Assembly (NCBI GenBank): GCA_025362015.1
Contig: JANYIO010000069.1
Location: 1-46,027, forward strand
Reading direction: 5' to 3'
Source: Gammaproteobacteria bacterium
GTDB lineage: Bacteria > Pseudomonadota > Gammaproteobacteria > Pseudomonadales > Cellvibrionaceae
Length of the DNA: 46,027 bases
Part shown: positions 15,218-24,241 of the stretch, piece after piece
How positions within the stretch are numbered: position 1 is the stretch's first letter
How the letters are laid out: every line of letters starts with the position of its first letter
Notes under the pieces: model-generated
What the model was told of the DNA's origin: nothing
Seen by the model: only the letters and a program-made list of their open reading frames with translations
The model's database searches: none
Translations under genes and position numbers: made by a program

Positions 15218-16289
15218 AATGGCCACCGAGGTTATTAATAAGTTTAAATCTATTTTGTGCTTCAAGATGAATCATTGAATCACAACCAATTCCCATAGGA
15301 AGATTCGACAAACCATGCCCAACCATGCCATTTTTATAAAATATTGGCAGCGGCACTCTGGATGCCACCTCCTGCAAAGAGCACATTATTTCCGCTCTTT
15401 CTTCGTCTAGCATGACTTTTTGTTTATCTTTTTCCAACAAAAAATAGCCTCGCTTTCTTATCGGCAAATGATCGCCTAGCAATATTGCTTTGGCGCCGCG
15501 CTTATGCGCCTCAAAGGCGAATAATTCAATATGCCGGTGATAATCATGTACATGCCGATCATAATCTTCGCAAAATACGATGGCGCTTTTTAAAGAAGGA
15601 AACCATTTTTTGTGTAGATTCATTAGCAGCACACCTAAATTACCCCCAATCAATTTTCCACTAATATTTTTTGTTAACCGTTTAGCTAAATCATTCATGC
15701 CCACAATATCGTTAAACTCAATCTCCCCACCATGGGTCAGGATAGCAGCCAGGTTCTGCACATTGCTGGCTGGCAAAGCGTCGTGATAGGCACATTGCGT
15801 AGCATTAAGAACGCAAGAAAAAAAATGCTTACCGTATTTTCCTGATGCAAAAAGCCCCCAATCTGAATGCTGACTAAAACTACCAATAAATACTACTTTT
15901 CTCGATGGTTTATATTTTTTCTTAATAATTTCATCAATCACAGAGCTGCCGCCGCTTTTGCCAAAGAGAGGATAAACTGCATCCACTTCATACTCTTCAA
16001 CCAAGCGAATAAAATGATCCGCTCGCTCACCGGGTGAGCCAAACCATCTTTTGTAATATGGCTGCGTAGTAGCATGAATAAAATCAATCACCGGAATATA
16101 GCCAAGGGCTGTTATTAAATTTGACGCTTTTTCTTGCGCACCACTTAATGACAAATTGAATTCGACATCGTTTAAAATTGAATCACATAAAATGCCAATT
16201 TTTGCCTGAGGATTTAAAATGGGAACATAGCTTTTTATTGGCGCAGCAACTCGATTACGATTGATATTAAAAATACCGAGGCTCTGCAT
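15210..16289 (-). CDS. S66-family serine hydrolase (LD-carboxypeptidase/MccF-like)
   Basis: A 359-residue protein with the layout of S66 peptidases, the family of murein LD-carboxypeptidase LdcA and microcin C immunity protein MccF. The expected catalytic positions can be matched: Ser142 in FSQHSDWGLF (the GxSD elbow), Glu241 in IVFCEDYDRH and His325 in NGMVGHGLSN. GKLIGGNLGVLL is the linker motif of the family. No signal peptide is seen, so it should act in the cytoplasm. It begins inside the stop of the thiolase gene (TAATG) and overlaps the next gene. The elbow is not canonical and sequence similarity looks distant, so the substrate is open: a cell-wall peptide, a modified amino-acid amide, or something else. 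Confidence 0.65.
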   Translation of the reverse strand: MQSLGIFNINRNRVAAPIKSYVPILNPQAKIGILCDSILNDVEFNLSLSGAQEKASNLITALGYIPVIDFIHATTQPYYKRWFGSPGERADHFIRLVEEYEVDAVYPLFGKSGGSSVIDEIIKKKYKPSRKVVFIGSFSQHSDWGLFASGKYGKHFFSCVLNATQCAYHDALPASNVQNLAAILTHGGEIEFNDIVGMNDLAKRLTKNISGKLIGGNLGVLLMNLHKKWFPSLKSAIVFCEDYDRHVHDYHRHIELFAFEAHKRGAKAILLGDHLPIRKRGYFLLEKDKQKVMLDEERAEIMCSLQEVASRVPLPIFYKNGMVGHGLSNLPMGIGCDSMIHLEAQNRFKLINNLGGHYE

Positions 16290-17470
16290 TATTTTTCTCC
16301 CACATTCACATCATAACGCGTGAGAATATGGGTCGCGCAAAATGCACCGCAGCCCCCAATATTTTGTATCATACCAACTTTAGGATTCTGTATTTGATTC
16401 CTGCCAGCCTTGCCCGTTAGCTGCATGCAGCTTTCACCCAGCTGATATATTCCAGTGGCGCCAATCGCATGCCCTCTAGCTTTTAATCCGCCCATGGTTG
16501 AAACAGGTAACTTACCGCCAACATGTATTCCTTCTGTTTTTGCAAATTGAAGCGCCGATCCTTTTTCGACAAAGCCACTATTTTCCAGCGACAATACCGA
16601 CATGATTGAATAGGCATCATGCAACTCAAAAAAGTCTATATCATTTAATGTTAAGCCAGTGCCATGCAAAGATTTTTTAGTGGATGCAGTAACAGCAGGT
16701 AAATCCAACAGATCCTTCTTGCCCCGTAGAGCGACAATATTACTGGCAGCTGCAGAACCAACTATTGTTACTATGTCCACAGCATTACTATATTTTTTAG
16801 CGATTTCATTATTAACCAATAGCACAGCTGCTGCACCATCACACACAGGCGAAGCATCATATAATTTTATTGGTGGATAAATTATCTTTGCTTCCTGATA
16901 AATTAAAGCGTCAATCTTATTGGGAAAAAGTGCAGAGGAATTGTTCTGCGCATTGTTATGTGCATTAATTCCAAAAATGCCAAATTCATCTGCGTCTGAA
17001 TGGTAACGTTCTACATACTCTTTCATGAGCTTGGCATTTAAACTAATAAATGACTCACCCAGCATTCCTTCTTTTTCCCAATTGCTTGCAGTTGCCAATG
17101 CAGCAGCAATTTTATCTTTTGCTATCGTTGACATTTTTTCAACACCAACAACTAAAGCTGCCTTACAACACCCGGAGCGAATTGCCATAATAGCAGACCT
17201 AATCGCCGCACCACCAGAACCACAACCTGTCTCAATTCTATAACTTTCAATATTATACAAACCTAATTTTTCTGCGATTAGTGCCCCCAACATTCGCTGA
17301 TTACAGCCTAAGCCGCCCAACATATTACTGACAAATAATGCATCGATGGTAATATCTGAAAAATTTTTTAATGCGTTCTCTGCAGCCTCTGCAGCCATAT
17401 CTATTATTGATTGCGAATAATTTTTTTTAACTTTTATTTCACCGTAATTTAATACATGAACATGACTCAT
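16289..17470 (-). CDS. SCP-x-type thiolase (acetyl-CoA acetyltransferase family)
   Basis: A 393-residue thiolase that would act on an acyl-CoA (cleavage) or condense two acyl units. The start at 17470 has GGAAGG six bases upstream; an ATG 14 codons earlier lacks one. Catalytic features: Cys83 in ETGCGSGGAA, His284 in ELHDAYS and GGLKARGHAIGATG late in the protein, with NIGGCGAF near the C-terminus as in the SCP-x subfamily. It leads a coupled three-gene operon with an S66 hydrolase and an unknown protein, so it is unlikely to be the housekeeping beta-oxidation thiolase. No hydratase, dehydrogenase or DUF35 partner is adjacent. Confidence 0.85.
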   Translation of the reverse strand: MSHVHVLNYGEIKVKKNYSQSIIDMAAEAAENALKNFSDITIDALFVSNMLGGLGCNQRMLGALIAEKLGLYNIESYRIETGCGSGGAAIRSAIMAIRSGCCKAALVVGVEKMSTIAKDKIAAALATASNWEKEGMLGESFISLNAKLMKEYVERYHSDADEFGIFGINAHNNAQNNSSALFPNKIDALIYQEAKIIYPPIKLYDASPVCDGAAAVLLVNNEIAKKYSNAVDIVTIVGSAAASNIVALRGKKDLLDLPAVTASTKKSLHGTGLTLNDIDFFELHDAYSIMSVLSLENSGFVEKGSALQFAKTEGIHVGGKLPVSTMGGLKARGHAIGATGIYQLGESCMQLTGKAGRNQIQNPKVGMIQNIGGCGAFCATHILTRYDVNVGEK

Positions 17471-17589
17471 GAAAACCTTCCAACCATAAAAATAAATTCT
17501 TTTACACCACAAACGATAGCATAAATTATATTTGTTAAAAATTTCTTACAGAAACCATTTCATTTATTAACTCCCATGTCGACAGCGAA

Positions 17590-17621
17590 TGACTTTCTAC
17601 CACTTACAACAAGTAGTCAAC
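17590..17621 (-). promoter_or_regulatory. Conserved promoter block B, copy 2
   Basis: On the minus strand it reads GTTGACTACTTGTTGTAAGT then GGTAGAAAGTCA, matching 4666-4697 at 27 of 32 positions. It is 119 bases upstream of the thiolase start codon, and its orientation relative to the gene is the same as in copy 1. Confidence 0.55.
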
Positions 17622-17677
17622 AAATTCTAAATAAATTGAAAATCTGCACAATTTTCGACGACAAAAATAAAATTTTT

Positions 17678-17716
17678 GTGAGTTAAATTAACCCAAGCGG
17701 TAACGCTAATTGATGC
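17678..17716 (+). promoter_or_regulatory. Conserved promoter block A, copy 2
   Basis: A 39-bp stretch beginning GTGAGTTAAATTAACCC and ending GGTAACGCTAATTGATGC. It matches the reverse complement of 4581-4619 at 34 of 39 positions. The palindrome core has one change relative to copy 1. It lies 207 bases before the thiolase start. Confidence 0.6.
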
Positions 17717-17895
17717 GAGAATTTAATACGCATCATTCATATTAAAAATGGAATTTTTGTGGCGTATTTTTCAATATTTTTGCGTAAGAATTTCATATCT
17801 CTAAATTACTGGAAATCTGTAAGAAATTTTGCAGTACATTTTTATAATGCTTTTGTGAAATTAATTTTTATAAAATTTTTGAAAAAAATAGGTAA

Positions 17896-17932
17896 AAAAA
17901 ACCTTGCCCAACTATGTTGGGCAAGGTTTTTT
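17896..17932. terminator. Rho-independent terminator (17-bp stem)
   Basis: Arms AAAAAACCTTGCCCAAC (17896-17912) and GTTGGGCAAGGTTTTTT (17916-17932) are perfectly complementary around a TAT loop. On the minus strand the run of T residues follows the stem, so it fits the end of the large minus-strand gene that stops at 17998. It could act both ways. Confidence 0.92.
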
Positions 17933-17997
17933 GTATCAATAACTTTTTATAAATGACTAACTATAAGCCAATAAATATTTGTATTACATTGTGGTTA

Positions 17998-20900
17998 TCA
18001 ATAAACATTAAAGTCCCACAGCGATAGACCATAACCTGTTGCGCGAGTAACACCTAGCATGCGCACATAACGGCCAGTGCCGGTTACGTTAAGATCATCG
18101 ATATTACCGTCTCCCGTCGTTGTCGAGTAAATATCAGCCCAAGTTACCGCGTCATTAGAGACTTGAATCTTATAAGCCGAAGCGTAGGCACTTTCCCAAC
18201 TCAGCAGCAATCGAGATACAGCCTGCACCGATCCCAAATCAACATAGATCCATTGATTGTCCAGGAACTGGCTAGCCCATCGTGTATTGGCATTTCCATC
18301 AACTGCAAACTGAGCGTCTAAACCAGCCCCCTCAGCAGTTGAAGCTACTGCAGGCTTACCCAGTGCTTTATTGACGTTTGATTGGGTTACGGCAGACCCA
18401 TAAACTTCAAAATCCCACAGTGAATAACCGTAGCCAGTTCCACGCGTAACACCAAACATCCTTACATAGCGGCCTGTACCAGTCACATTTAATGTTTCTG
18501 TACCGCCAACACCGGTTGTAGTTGTATAAATCTGAGACCAGGTTACAGCATCGTTGGATACTTGAATTTGATAGCCTTTACCGTAGGCAGCTTCCCAATT
18601 CAAAATAACTCTGCTGATGTTGTACACCGCCTTCAAATCGACATAAATCCACTCCGCGTCAGTCCCCAAGCTAGCCCAGCGGGTTGTCGAATTGCCATCT
18701 ACCGCAAAGCTTGCAGTCAACAAGGCACTTTCATTAGTTGACGCAACTGCTGCTCCATTCAACGCCAGGTTAGTAGTGCTGACAACGCTAGTGTTGCTCG
18801 ACGCGCTTTTTGAACTAGGCGCAATTGAGCTGGCTATCAAACTTGAACTGCTCGCGACTGAACTGGCAATCACACTTGAACGACTAGAGGAAGCTGCGCT
18901 TATAGATGAATTTGAACTGCTACCATAAACTTCAAAATCCCACAGTGAATAGCCGTAGCCAGTACCACGCGTAATACCGAACATACGCACATAACGGCCG
19001 GATCCAGAAACATTTAACGTTTCTTTACCACCTACACCTGTGGTTGTGGAGTAAATTGAAGTCCAATTTACCGCATCATTCGAGGTCTGGATTTGATAGC
19101 TTTTTCCGTAGGCAGCTTCCCAATTTAGCACTACCCGACCGATGTTTTTCACCGCACCAAGATCCACGTAAATCCACTGCGCATCTGTTTGAAGGCTTGC
19201 CCAACGCGTAGTTGAGTTACCATCTGCTACGAAAATTGCATCCCAGACATTGCTTTCCATTGATGAGGCAACCACAGGCACGTTCAACGCCAAATTAATG
19301 GTGCCGACAGAGTTGCTAGTGCTGCTGGTAGTGCTCGATGTAGCTTGTGAGCTGGCAACAGAATTGTTAACAGAGCTACTGCTAACAGAAGTGGCAACAC
19401 CCGTGTTACATACCACACCGCCCGGGAAGTTAGTGGAAAGCTGCCAACTCGCCTGGCCGGAATAGGTTACAAAAGCAGCCTGATTCGCATTTGCAGGATT
19501 GAGAGTAGACGTCCAGGTGCTCCACGCCAGGGGGAACGCACAGCTTGCCGAATTGACACCACTAATTCCTAGCGCTTCTGCTTGGGTAGGTAAGCGCATG
19601 GACTGAGAGGTACAGTAGGTTTGCGCAATAGGTTGGGTGTATTGCGCACCTTGGGCATCGGCACCCGTGTAAGTAGTTTCAGCGCGTTGCCAGGTAAGCC
19701 CGCTCACATTGTCGCGTACTGTTGAGCTGCTTAATACTGTGTAACGCTCCGCCGCTCCGCCGCACTGAGGCACGTTATAGACCCGGAATTCATACAATGA
19801 ATAACCATACTGAGTCGCGCGCGCTTGACCAAACATGCGCACATAACGCCCTTGTACTGTTGGGAAGCTCACATTTTCCACTCCTCCCACACCAGTGTTA
19901 TTGGTAAGGGCGATACTCCAGTTGACGTTGTCATTGGAATATTGGATTTGGTATTTAGTTGCGTAAGCGGCTTCCCAATGCAGGAATACAGTATCGAAGG
20001 ACTTAACAGCACCCAGATCAATCGCAACCCACGAAGGATCCACGGCGCCTGCTGAAGCCCAGCGAGTTGTAAGATCACCATCGGTTACAAAACCTGCCGC
20101 CAATTCCGCACCCTGTGCCGAGCTGGCAGTTGCCGGCTGGTTGAGCGCGAGGTTAATACCGGGCGGAGCAATGGTAAGTGTTGCAGCGGCACTAGTGACA
20201 GCACCCGCCGCATTAGTAACCACTACGGTGTAGTTACCAACATTGCTCGGTTGAACTTGAAAAATGCTGTATGACGCGGCATTAGCACCCGGCAAATTCG
20301 TACCATTGAGTTGCCATTGATAGGTAAATGGCGAAGAACCTGATACTCCGACCATGAAAGTCGCCGGATTATTCGCTAAGACTGAAAGGCTTATGGGTTG
20401 CTGAGCAATACCAGGAGCAACTGCAGCGTTTACTGTCACGACTGCGGCCGCTGAGGTCACCGAATTGACAGGATTAGTGACAACCACAGTAAAGTTTGCG
20501 CCGTTATCCGCCGTTGTCAGCACGGGAGTTGCATAAGTAGCATTGGTTGCGCCAGCAATGGCGGTACCATTCTTTCTCCATTGATAGGTCAGTGTTGGCG
20601 AGCCTGTTGCCACTACCGATAATTGCAGCGTCTGCCCGGCGAACCCAGTTTGACTCTGTGGTTGTGTGGTAATAACCGCATTTGCCGCAGCCTGCACAGT
20701 AAGAACGGCAGGGTTAGAGGTTGAACGGCCCAAGCTATCGGTAACAGTTACCGTGAAGCTAGTGTTGTTATCAGCCAAGGTCGTCGCCGGCGTAGTATAA
20801 GTAGAACTGGTTGCGCCGTTAATTGCGGTATTGTTTTTATACCATTGGAAGGTCAATGCCGCGTTACCACCGGTAGCCGTTACACTGAATGTCGCTGATT

Positions 20901-23718
20901 GACCGACTGTCACAGCAGTACTGGCTGGCGGTATGATTAAAGCAGGCACTACTGACGATGACAGATAAGAAGGAACTGCCTGAATAGTGTAAGTTGCCGT
21001 GCCTGTTGCCAACCCGGGAGCTGTAGCAGTAATGGTGACGTTACCTGTAGCAAACTGGCTCAGCAGTGCAATCTTGGTCAGACCGCCCTCGAATTGCAAT
21101 TCCGGATCACCGGGAGCGTGATAGTTTTTCGCCGCATGACCTGCAGAGGTGGAATAGGCATCGCTACCAGCCTGCACGTACTGTTCAGTACCGCCCAGAT
21201 AAGTCGCGGGACCACTGACAGAAAAGGTAACTTTGTCAGAAGCAGTAGGCACCCAATTGCCATTAGCATCTTGCACCTGAGCCACAACGAAAGCTGCGTC
21301 CGAACCATTGGCCGTAACCGCAAAGCTTGTTCCATCTGGTCGCTTCACGGCGGGTACAACTGACAATACTATTTTACTACCAGCACCAGCGGTGGTTTGT
21401 TTATCCGATGCAAGCACGGTTCCAAACTGATCTAGACAGTCTGCCTGCACAGTACCGGAAGCCCAGTTCACCATCCAGGATGTTTGGAAAGGTATTAAGG
21501 AGGTGCTTTGCGTCAAATTACTACTGGTGTTTGACTGCCAGCTGTTAGGGGTTTTGATTGCACCTTGCTGAACGCCATTAATCATCAGGCGAACCGATGG
21601 ACAGTTACTGAAAGCGCTCACTTGAATAGGTGCAGCTGCCTGATAAGCGCGATTCCAATGATGCGCCAGGTGCACAATAGGTTTGACCGTAAAAGGTGTC
21701 CAAGCCGCTTGATAAACGTAATACAACAGCTTCGGAAAGCGGTTCTGATCAACCATAGATGCGCCGAGAGAACGAACGTTGTTTTGGTAGAAGTCCGCTT
21801 GAGACGTATTTAAATACTGCTGATATTCCGCGAAAAGCCCTGTTTCACCGGGGGTATCGGCAAAATACCACTGCGCCATACCAAAGGCGTTAGCTTGCTG
21901 GCTTTTGCGCCAATCGTCAACAAAGGGCGCTACAAACGCAAGTTCATAATCGTAGGCTAAACCGCGCGCGCTACCATTACCCCAATATTCAGATCCCCAA
22001 GCAGGGTTATTCGGGAATTGTTGTTTAATACCAACTTCGCAACCTTCAAGGGTACAGCCCAAGAGATAGCCGTTTACCGGATCTGGCGTCCGATCTGCTG
22101 CAACGCGTGTATTGATCGGATCCCACATATTGTTGACCGCCAAGAGCGCAATCCCAACGGATTCGATCATAGTGCCATTATTCGACTCCCAGGCAAGCAC
22201 AGATGGATGGCTGCGATCGCGAATAACCATATCCCGGTGCAGTTCTTTCTTGAGGACCTCATCGTCAGGTTTTGGTGTAGCAAACCCATTCTCACCATCA
22301 CCACTTGGCTGCACAACCATAACGCCGTAAGCATCTGCTGCGTCGAGGAATTCTTCACTAGACGTGGAATGACCAGGGCGCCAAATATTTCCGCCACCCG
22401 CTGCAAATAATTCAAGATCGCGCCATTGCTGCTCTTCAGGAACAGAGGAACCCAGACCAGGATAATCATAGCGCCCGGAACCACCTGATAAATACATAGC
22501 GTGGCCGTTAAAGTAAGGATAATTGTGATCCCACGTGATTAAACGTATACCTAGCGGGCTTTGCGCCGAATCAACCACTACACCATTCACACTGACAATG
22601 TGATAAACCCGGTACATATAAGGCTTGCCGAAAGTACTGGCATTTGGATACCACAGAGTTGGATTATTCACCGTAATCTGTTGATCAAACATCGGAGCCG
22701 CGGTGGACGGGAAAGTGCTTGGGGTCATTGCCGGCACTGTCTGGGTTACCGACGGTGCGGTGGCTACTACGTTACCGACGGCATCGACGATCTGGGTAGT
22801 CAAGGTAACCTGTTGCGATGTTGTGGTTTCGTTTAGAACGTTAGTCTGCACCCTGACAACGGCCGAGCTCGCCTTAGCGGTACTCGTGGTCGATGGAACC
22901 TCGGATAGAGTTGCCACATAGGTACCCCAAGTTTTCTGGTTGGAGTAGATATTGCGCGGGATGTGTATTTTGTTGCTAATGATCATATTGGCTGGACGAA
23001 ACAGTCCTGCCTCTGACTGACCAAAGCGGAAGGCGCCAGAAAAGGAAGGCGATAGATACCATGACGCATTTTTGGACACACTTACCGCGAGTACGTTAGC
23101 GGTACCGTCGGTATGGACAAAAGGAGTCAAATCGACGACAAAAGGAATAAATCCGATCACATGTGAGGCTTTTGCATCGGCCGAAATAGCGCTGATACCA
23201 GGGAGAAGGGTTCCATTGATATAGACCTGCGCGCCTGTATGGGCACCCTCAAATTCAACCATAATTTTATTGTTTGCATACTGGGCACCGAGCGTAAAGT
23301 GCAAGCGATACCAGTTAGAGCTTCCATCCAGCTCACCCTCACCACCACCCGACGCAGCATTGAGAAATGTGGTCAGATAATTTGCGCCATGGGGGATGCC
23401 TACCGACGTCCAACTCGAGTCATTGAAGGTAGTAGTTGCGAATGCTGGAGAATCTTGCCCTTTGAGATACAGCCATTGGCTCTGACCGGGCATGCCTGCG
23501 GACAAATTGATAGTTATGCGCTGCGACGGTGGCAGCGAGGTTTCTACCTGCTGCGCAACTGCAATACCTGAACACACCGCCGCTAAAGTTAGCGTGACCG
23601 CCATCAGCCCCTGCAAATATTTACTGCAGCCAGGCGAACGCTTGATGATTATTTTTGCCAAGTTTTTCACAAAATAGAGTGCACCAGCCCCTCGATTCAG
23701 AGTCGAATAAGTTTTCAT
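17998..23718 (-). CDS. Giant secreted GH2-like protein with Ig-like, DUF1566 and four discoidin modules
   Basis: A 1906-residue exported protein. A signal peptide with a long basic n-region ends near residue 56 (CSGIAVAQ). A GH2 sugar-binding domain (about 70-270) and an Ig-like domain lead to a TIM barrel (about 390-690) with HPSVLAWESNNG. The position where GH2 enzymes carry the acid/base Glu aligns with Gly515; Glu577 (GSEYWG) is a candidate nucleophile. Further on are an invasin/Big-like region (about 770-920), three Ig-like domains (about 925-1185), a discoidin module, a DUF1566-like segment (about 1325-1440) and three more discoidin modules, separated by serine-rich linkers. It should act on a galactoside-, glucuronide- or mannoside-type polysaccharide at the cell surface. 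It may instead be a non-catalytic binder. Confidence 0.85.
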   Translation of the reverse strand: MKTYSTLNRGAGALYFVKNLAKIIIKRSPGCSKYLQGLMAVTLTLAAVCSGIAVAQQVETSLPPSQRITINLSAGMPGQSQWLYLKGQDSPAFATTTFNDSSWTSVGIPHGANYLTTFLNAASGGGEGELDGSSNWYRLHFTLGAQYANNKIMVEFEGAHTGAQVYINGTLLPGISAISADAKASHVIGFIPFVVDLTPFVHTDGTANVLAVSVSKNASWYLSPSFSGAFRFGQSEAGLFRPANMIISNKIHIPRNIYSNQKTWGTYVATLSEVPSTTSTAKASSAVVRVQTNVLNETTTSQQVTLTTQIVDAVGNVVATAPSVTQTVPAMTPSTFPSTAAPMFDQQITVNNPTLWYPNASTFGKPYMYRVYHIVSVNGVVVDSAQSPLGIRLITWDHNYPYFNGHAMYLSGGSGRYDYPGLGSSVPEEQQWRDLELFAAGGGNIWRPGHSTSSEEFLDAADAYGVMVVQPSGDGENGFATPKPDDEVLKKELHRDMVIRDRSHPSVLAWESNNGTMIESVGIALLAVNNMWDPINTRVAADRTPDPVNGYLLGCTLEGCEVGIKQQFPNNPAWGSEYWGNGSARGLAYDYELAFVAPFVDDWRKSQQANAFGMAQWYFADTPGETGLFAEYQQYLNTSQADFYQNNVRSLGASMVDQNRFPKLLYYVYQAAWTPFTVKPIVHLAHHWNRAYQAAAPIQVSAFSNCPSVRLMINGVQQGAIKTPNSWQSNTSSNLTQSTSLIPFQTSWMVNWASGTVQADCLDQFGTVLASDKQTTAGAGSKIVLSVVPAVKRPDGTSFAVTANGSDAAFVVAQVQDANGNWVPTASDKVTFSVSGPATYLGGTEQYVQAGSDAYSTSAGHAAKNYHAPGDPELQFEGGLTKIALLSQFATGNVTITATAPGLATGTATYTIQAVPSYLSSSVVPALIIPPASTAVTVGQSATFSVTATGGNAALTFQWYKNNTAINGATSSTYTTPATTLADNNTSFTVTVTDSLGRSTSNPAVLTVQAAANAVITTQPQSQTGFAGQTLQLSVVATGSPTLTYQWRKNGTAIAGATNATYATPVLTTADNGANFTVVVTNPVNSVTSAAAVVTVNAAVAPGIAQQPISLSVLANNPATFMVGVSGSSPFTYQWQLNGTNLPGANAASYSIFQVQPSNVGNYTVVVTNAAGAVTSAAATLTIAPPGINLALNQPATASSAQGAELAAGFVTDGDLTTRWASAGAVDPSWVAIDLGAVKSFDTVFLHWEAAYATKYQIQYSNDNVNWSIALTNNTGVGGVENVSFPTVQGRYVRMFGQARATQYGYSLYEFRVYNVPQCGGAAERYTVLSSSTVRDNVSGLTWQRAETTYTGADAQGAQYTQPIAQTYCTSQSMRLPTQAEALGISGVNSASCAFPLAWSTWTSTLNPANANQAAFVTYSGQASWQLSTNFPGGVVCNTGVATSVSSSSVNNSVASSQATSSTTSSTSNSVGTINLALNVPVVASSMESNVWDAIFVADGNSTTRWASLQTDAQWIYVDLGAVKNIGRVVLNWEAAYGKSYQIQTSNDAVNWTSIYSTTTGVGGKETLNVSGSGRYVRMFGITRGTGYGYSLWDFEVYGSSSNSSISAASSSRSSVIASSVASSSSLIASSIAPSSKSASSNTSVVSTTNLALNGAAVASTNESALLTASFAVDGNSTTRWASLGTDAEWIYVDLKAVYNISRVILNWEAAYGKGYQIQVSNDAVTWSQIYTTTTGVGGTETLNVTGTGRYVRMFGVTRGTGYGYSLWDFEVYGSAVTQSNVNKALGKPAVASTAEGAGLDAQFAVDGNANTRWASQFLDNQWIYVDLGSVQAVSRLLLSWESAYASAYKIQVSNDAVTWADIYSTTTGDGNIDDLNVTGTGRYVRMLGVTRATGYGLSLWDFNVY
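18390..19310. repeat. Near-identical discoidin module copies within the GH2-like gene
   Basis: The segments starting near 18400 and near 18920 share long runs of almost identical bases, for example the stretch beginning CATAAACTTCAAAATCCCAC in both. A third, more diverged copy begins near 18000. This shows module duplication inside the gene, with poly-Ser linkers between copies. Confidence 0.75.
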
Positions 23719-24241
23719 GTCGATAACCTTCGTTTTTTATTAATTATTAAAGACGTTATATCCAAACAGCGTCATATCCAAAAGAATAAGAAGTGACAGT
23801 TGTTCGGCTCAGACTGATATGCATACAGGAGGACGCACGTTGGTTTAAGTTATTATTAAAAACCATTGGCATTATTGAACAACAAAATATGCAAAGTCGT
23901 TCGAATGGGCGGACACGGCAGAAAAAAAGCGTTTGCTTAAAAAAAACCACTCATACAAACCCCACAAAAACGGACTTAGCTAGCAAAATTGCAGCAAATA
24001 ATGAGATTGTTACAAATGGAAATTACGATAGTGAAGTGACCCCACATAAAAATCTAAACGATGGAGCCTTAATTCTTAGTGAAAAAATGTAACTTATATT
24101 TGTAAATTCCACTCGTCCACGCAAAAAATTACAACCGAGCTGTTTATAACTCATCCGAAATGCATCGATAAATGCTTGATACAGCCAGCAACAAAATGCT
24201 TTAAGTGTGGAGCGTGCCACAACTAATTAGCAGCAAGTGAA
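23719..24241. other. 523-bp intergenic region upstream of the GH2-like gene
   Basis: No gene is seen; the short open frames on both strands have no Shine-Dalgarno or family features. It holds the leader and promoter of the GH2-like gene. A GAAGG lies 9 bases before its start codon, and a short tandem repeat lies at 23754-23785. Neither conserved block A nor B was found here. Confidence 0.5.
23754..23785. repeat. Two-copy 16-bp tandem repeat
   Basis: CGTTATATCCAAACAG (23754-23769) is followed by CGTCATATCCAAAAGA (23770-23785), with 12 of the first 13 bases alike. It lies 36-67 bases ahead of the GH2-like start, so it could be a regulator site pair. Confidence 0.4.

Larger units (their letters stand above)
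17471..17997. other. 527-bp intergenic region upstream of the thiolase operon
   Basis: No gene is seen. It carries copy 2 of the conserved blocks B (17590-17621) and A (17678-17716), then the shared terminator at 17896-17932. The rest is AT-rich. A short plus-strand open frame (17759-17956) runs into the terminator hairpin and is not considered a gene. Confidence 0.6.

Noticed and set aside
17759-17956. Small plus-strand gene of 65 codons
   Set aside because: It runs through a strong terminator hairpin, has no Shine-Dalgarno and is AT-rich chance coding.
18692-19465. Plus-strand open frames rich in Leu, Ala and Glu inside the GH2-like gene
   Set aside because: Antisense of the poly-Ser linkers, same explanation; no Shine-Dalgarno or family features.
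22018-22410. 130-codon plus-strand open frame
   Set aside because: Antisense to the GH2 barrel, whose domain sequence is convincing; no supporting features.
23793-24092. 99-codon plus-strand open frame in the gap upstream of the GH2-like gene
   Set aside because: No Shine-Dalgarno, low-complexity composition and no recognisable domain; treated as non-coding.
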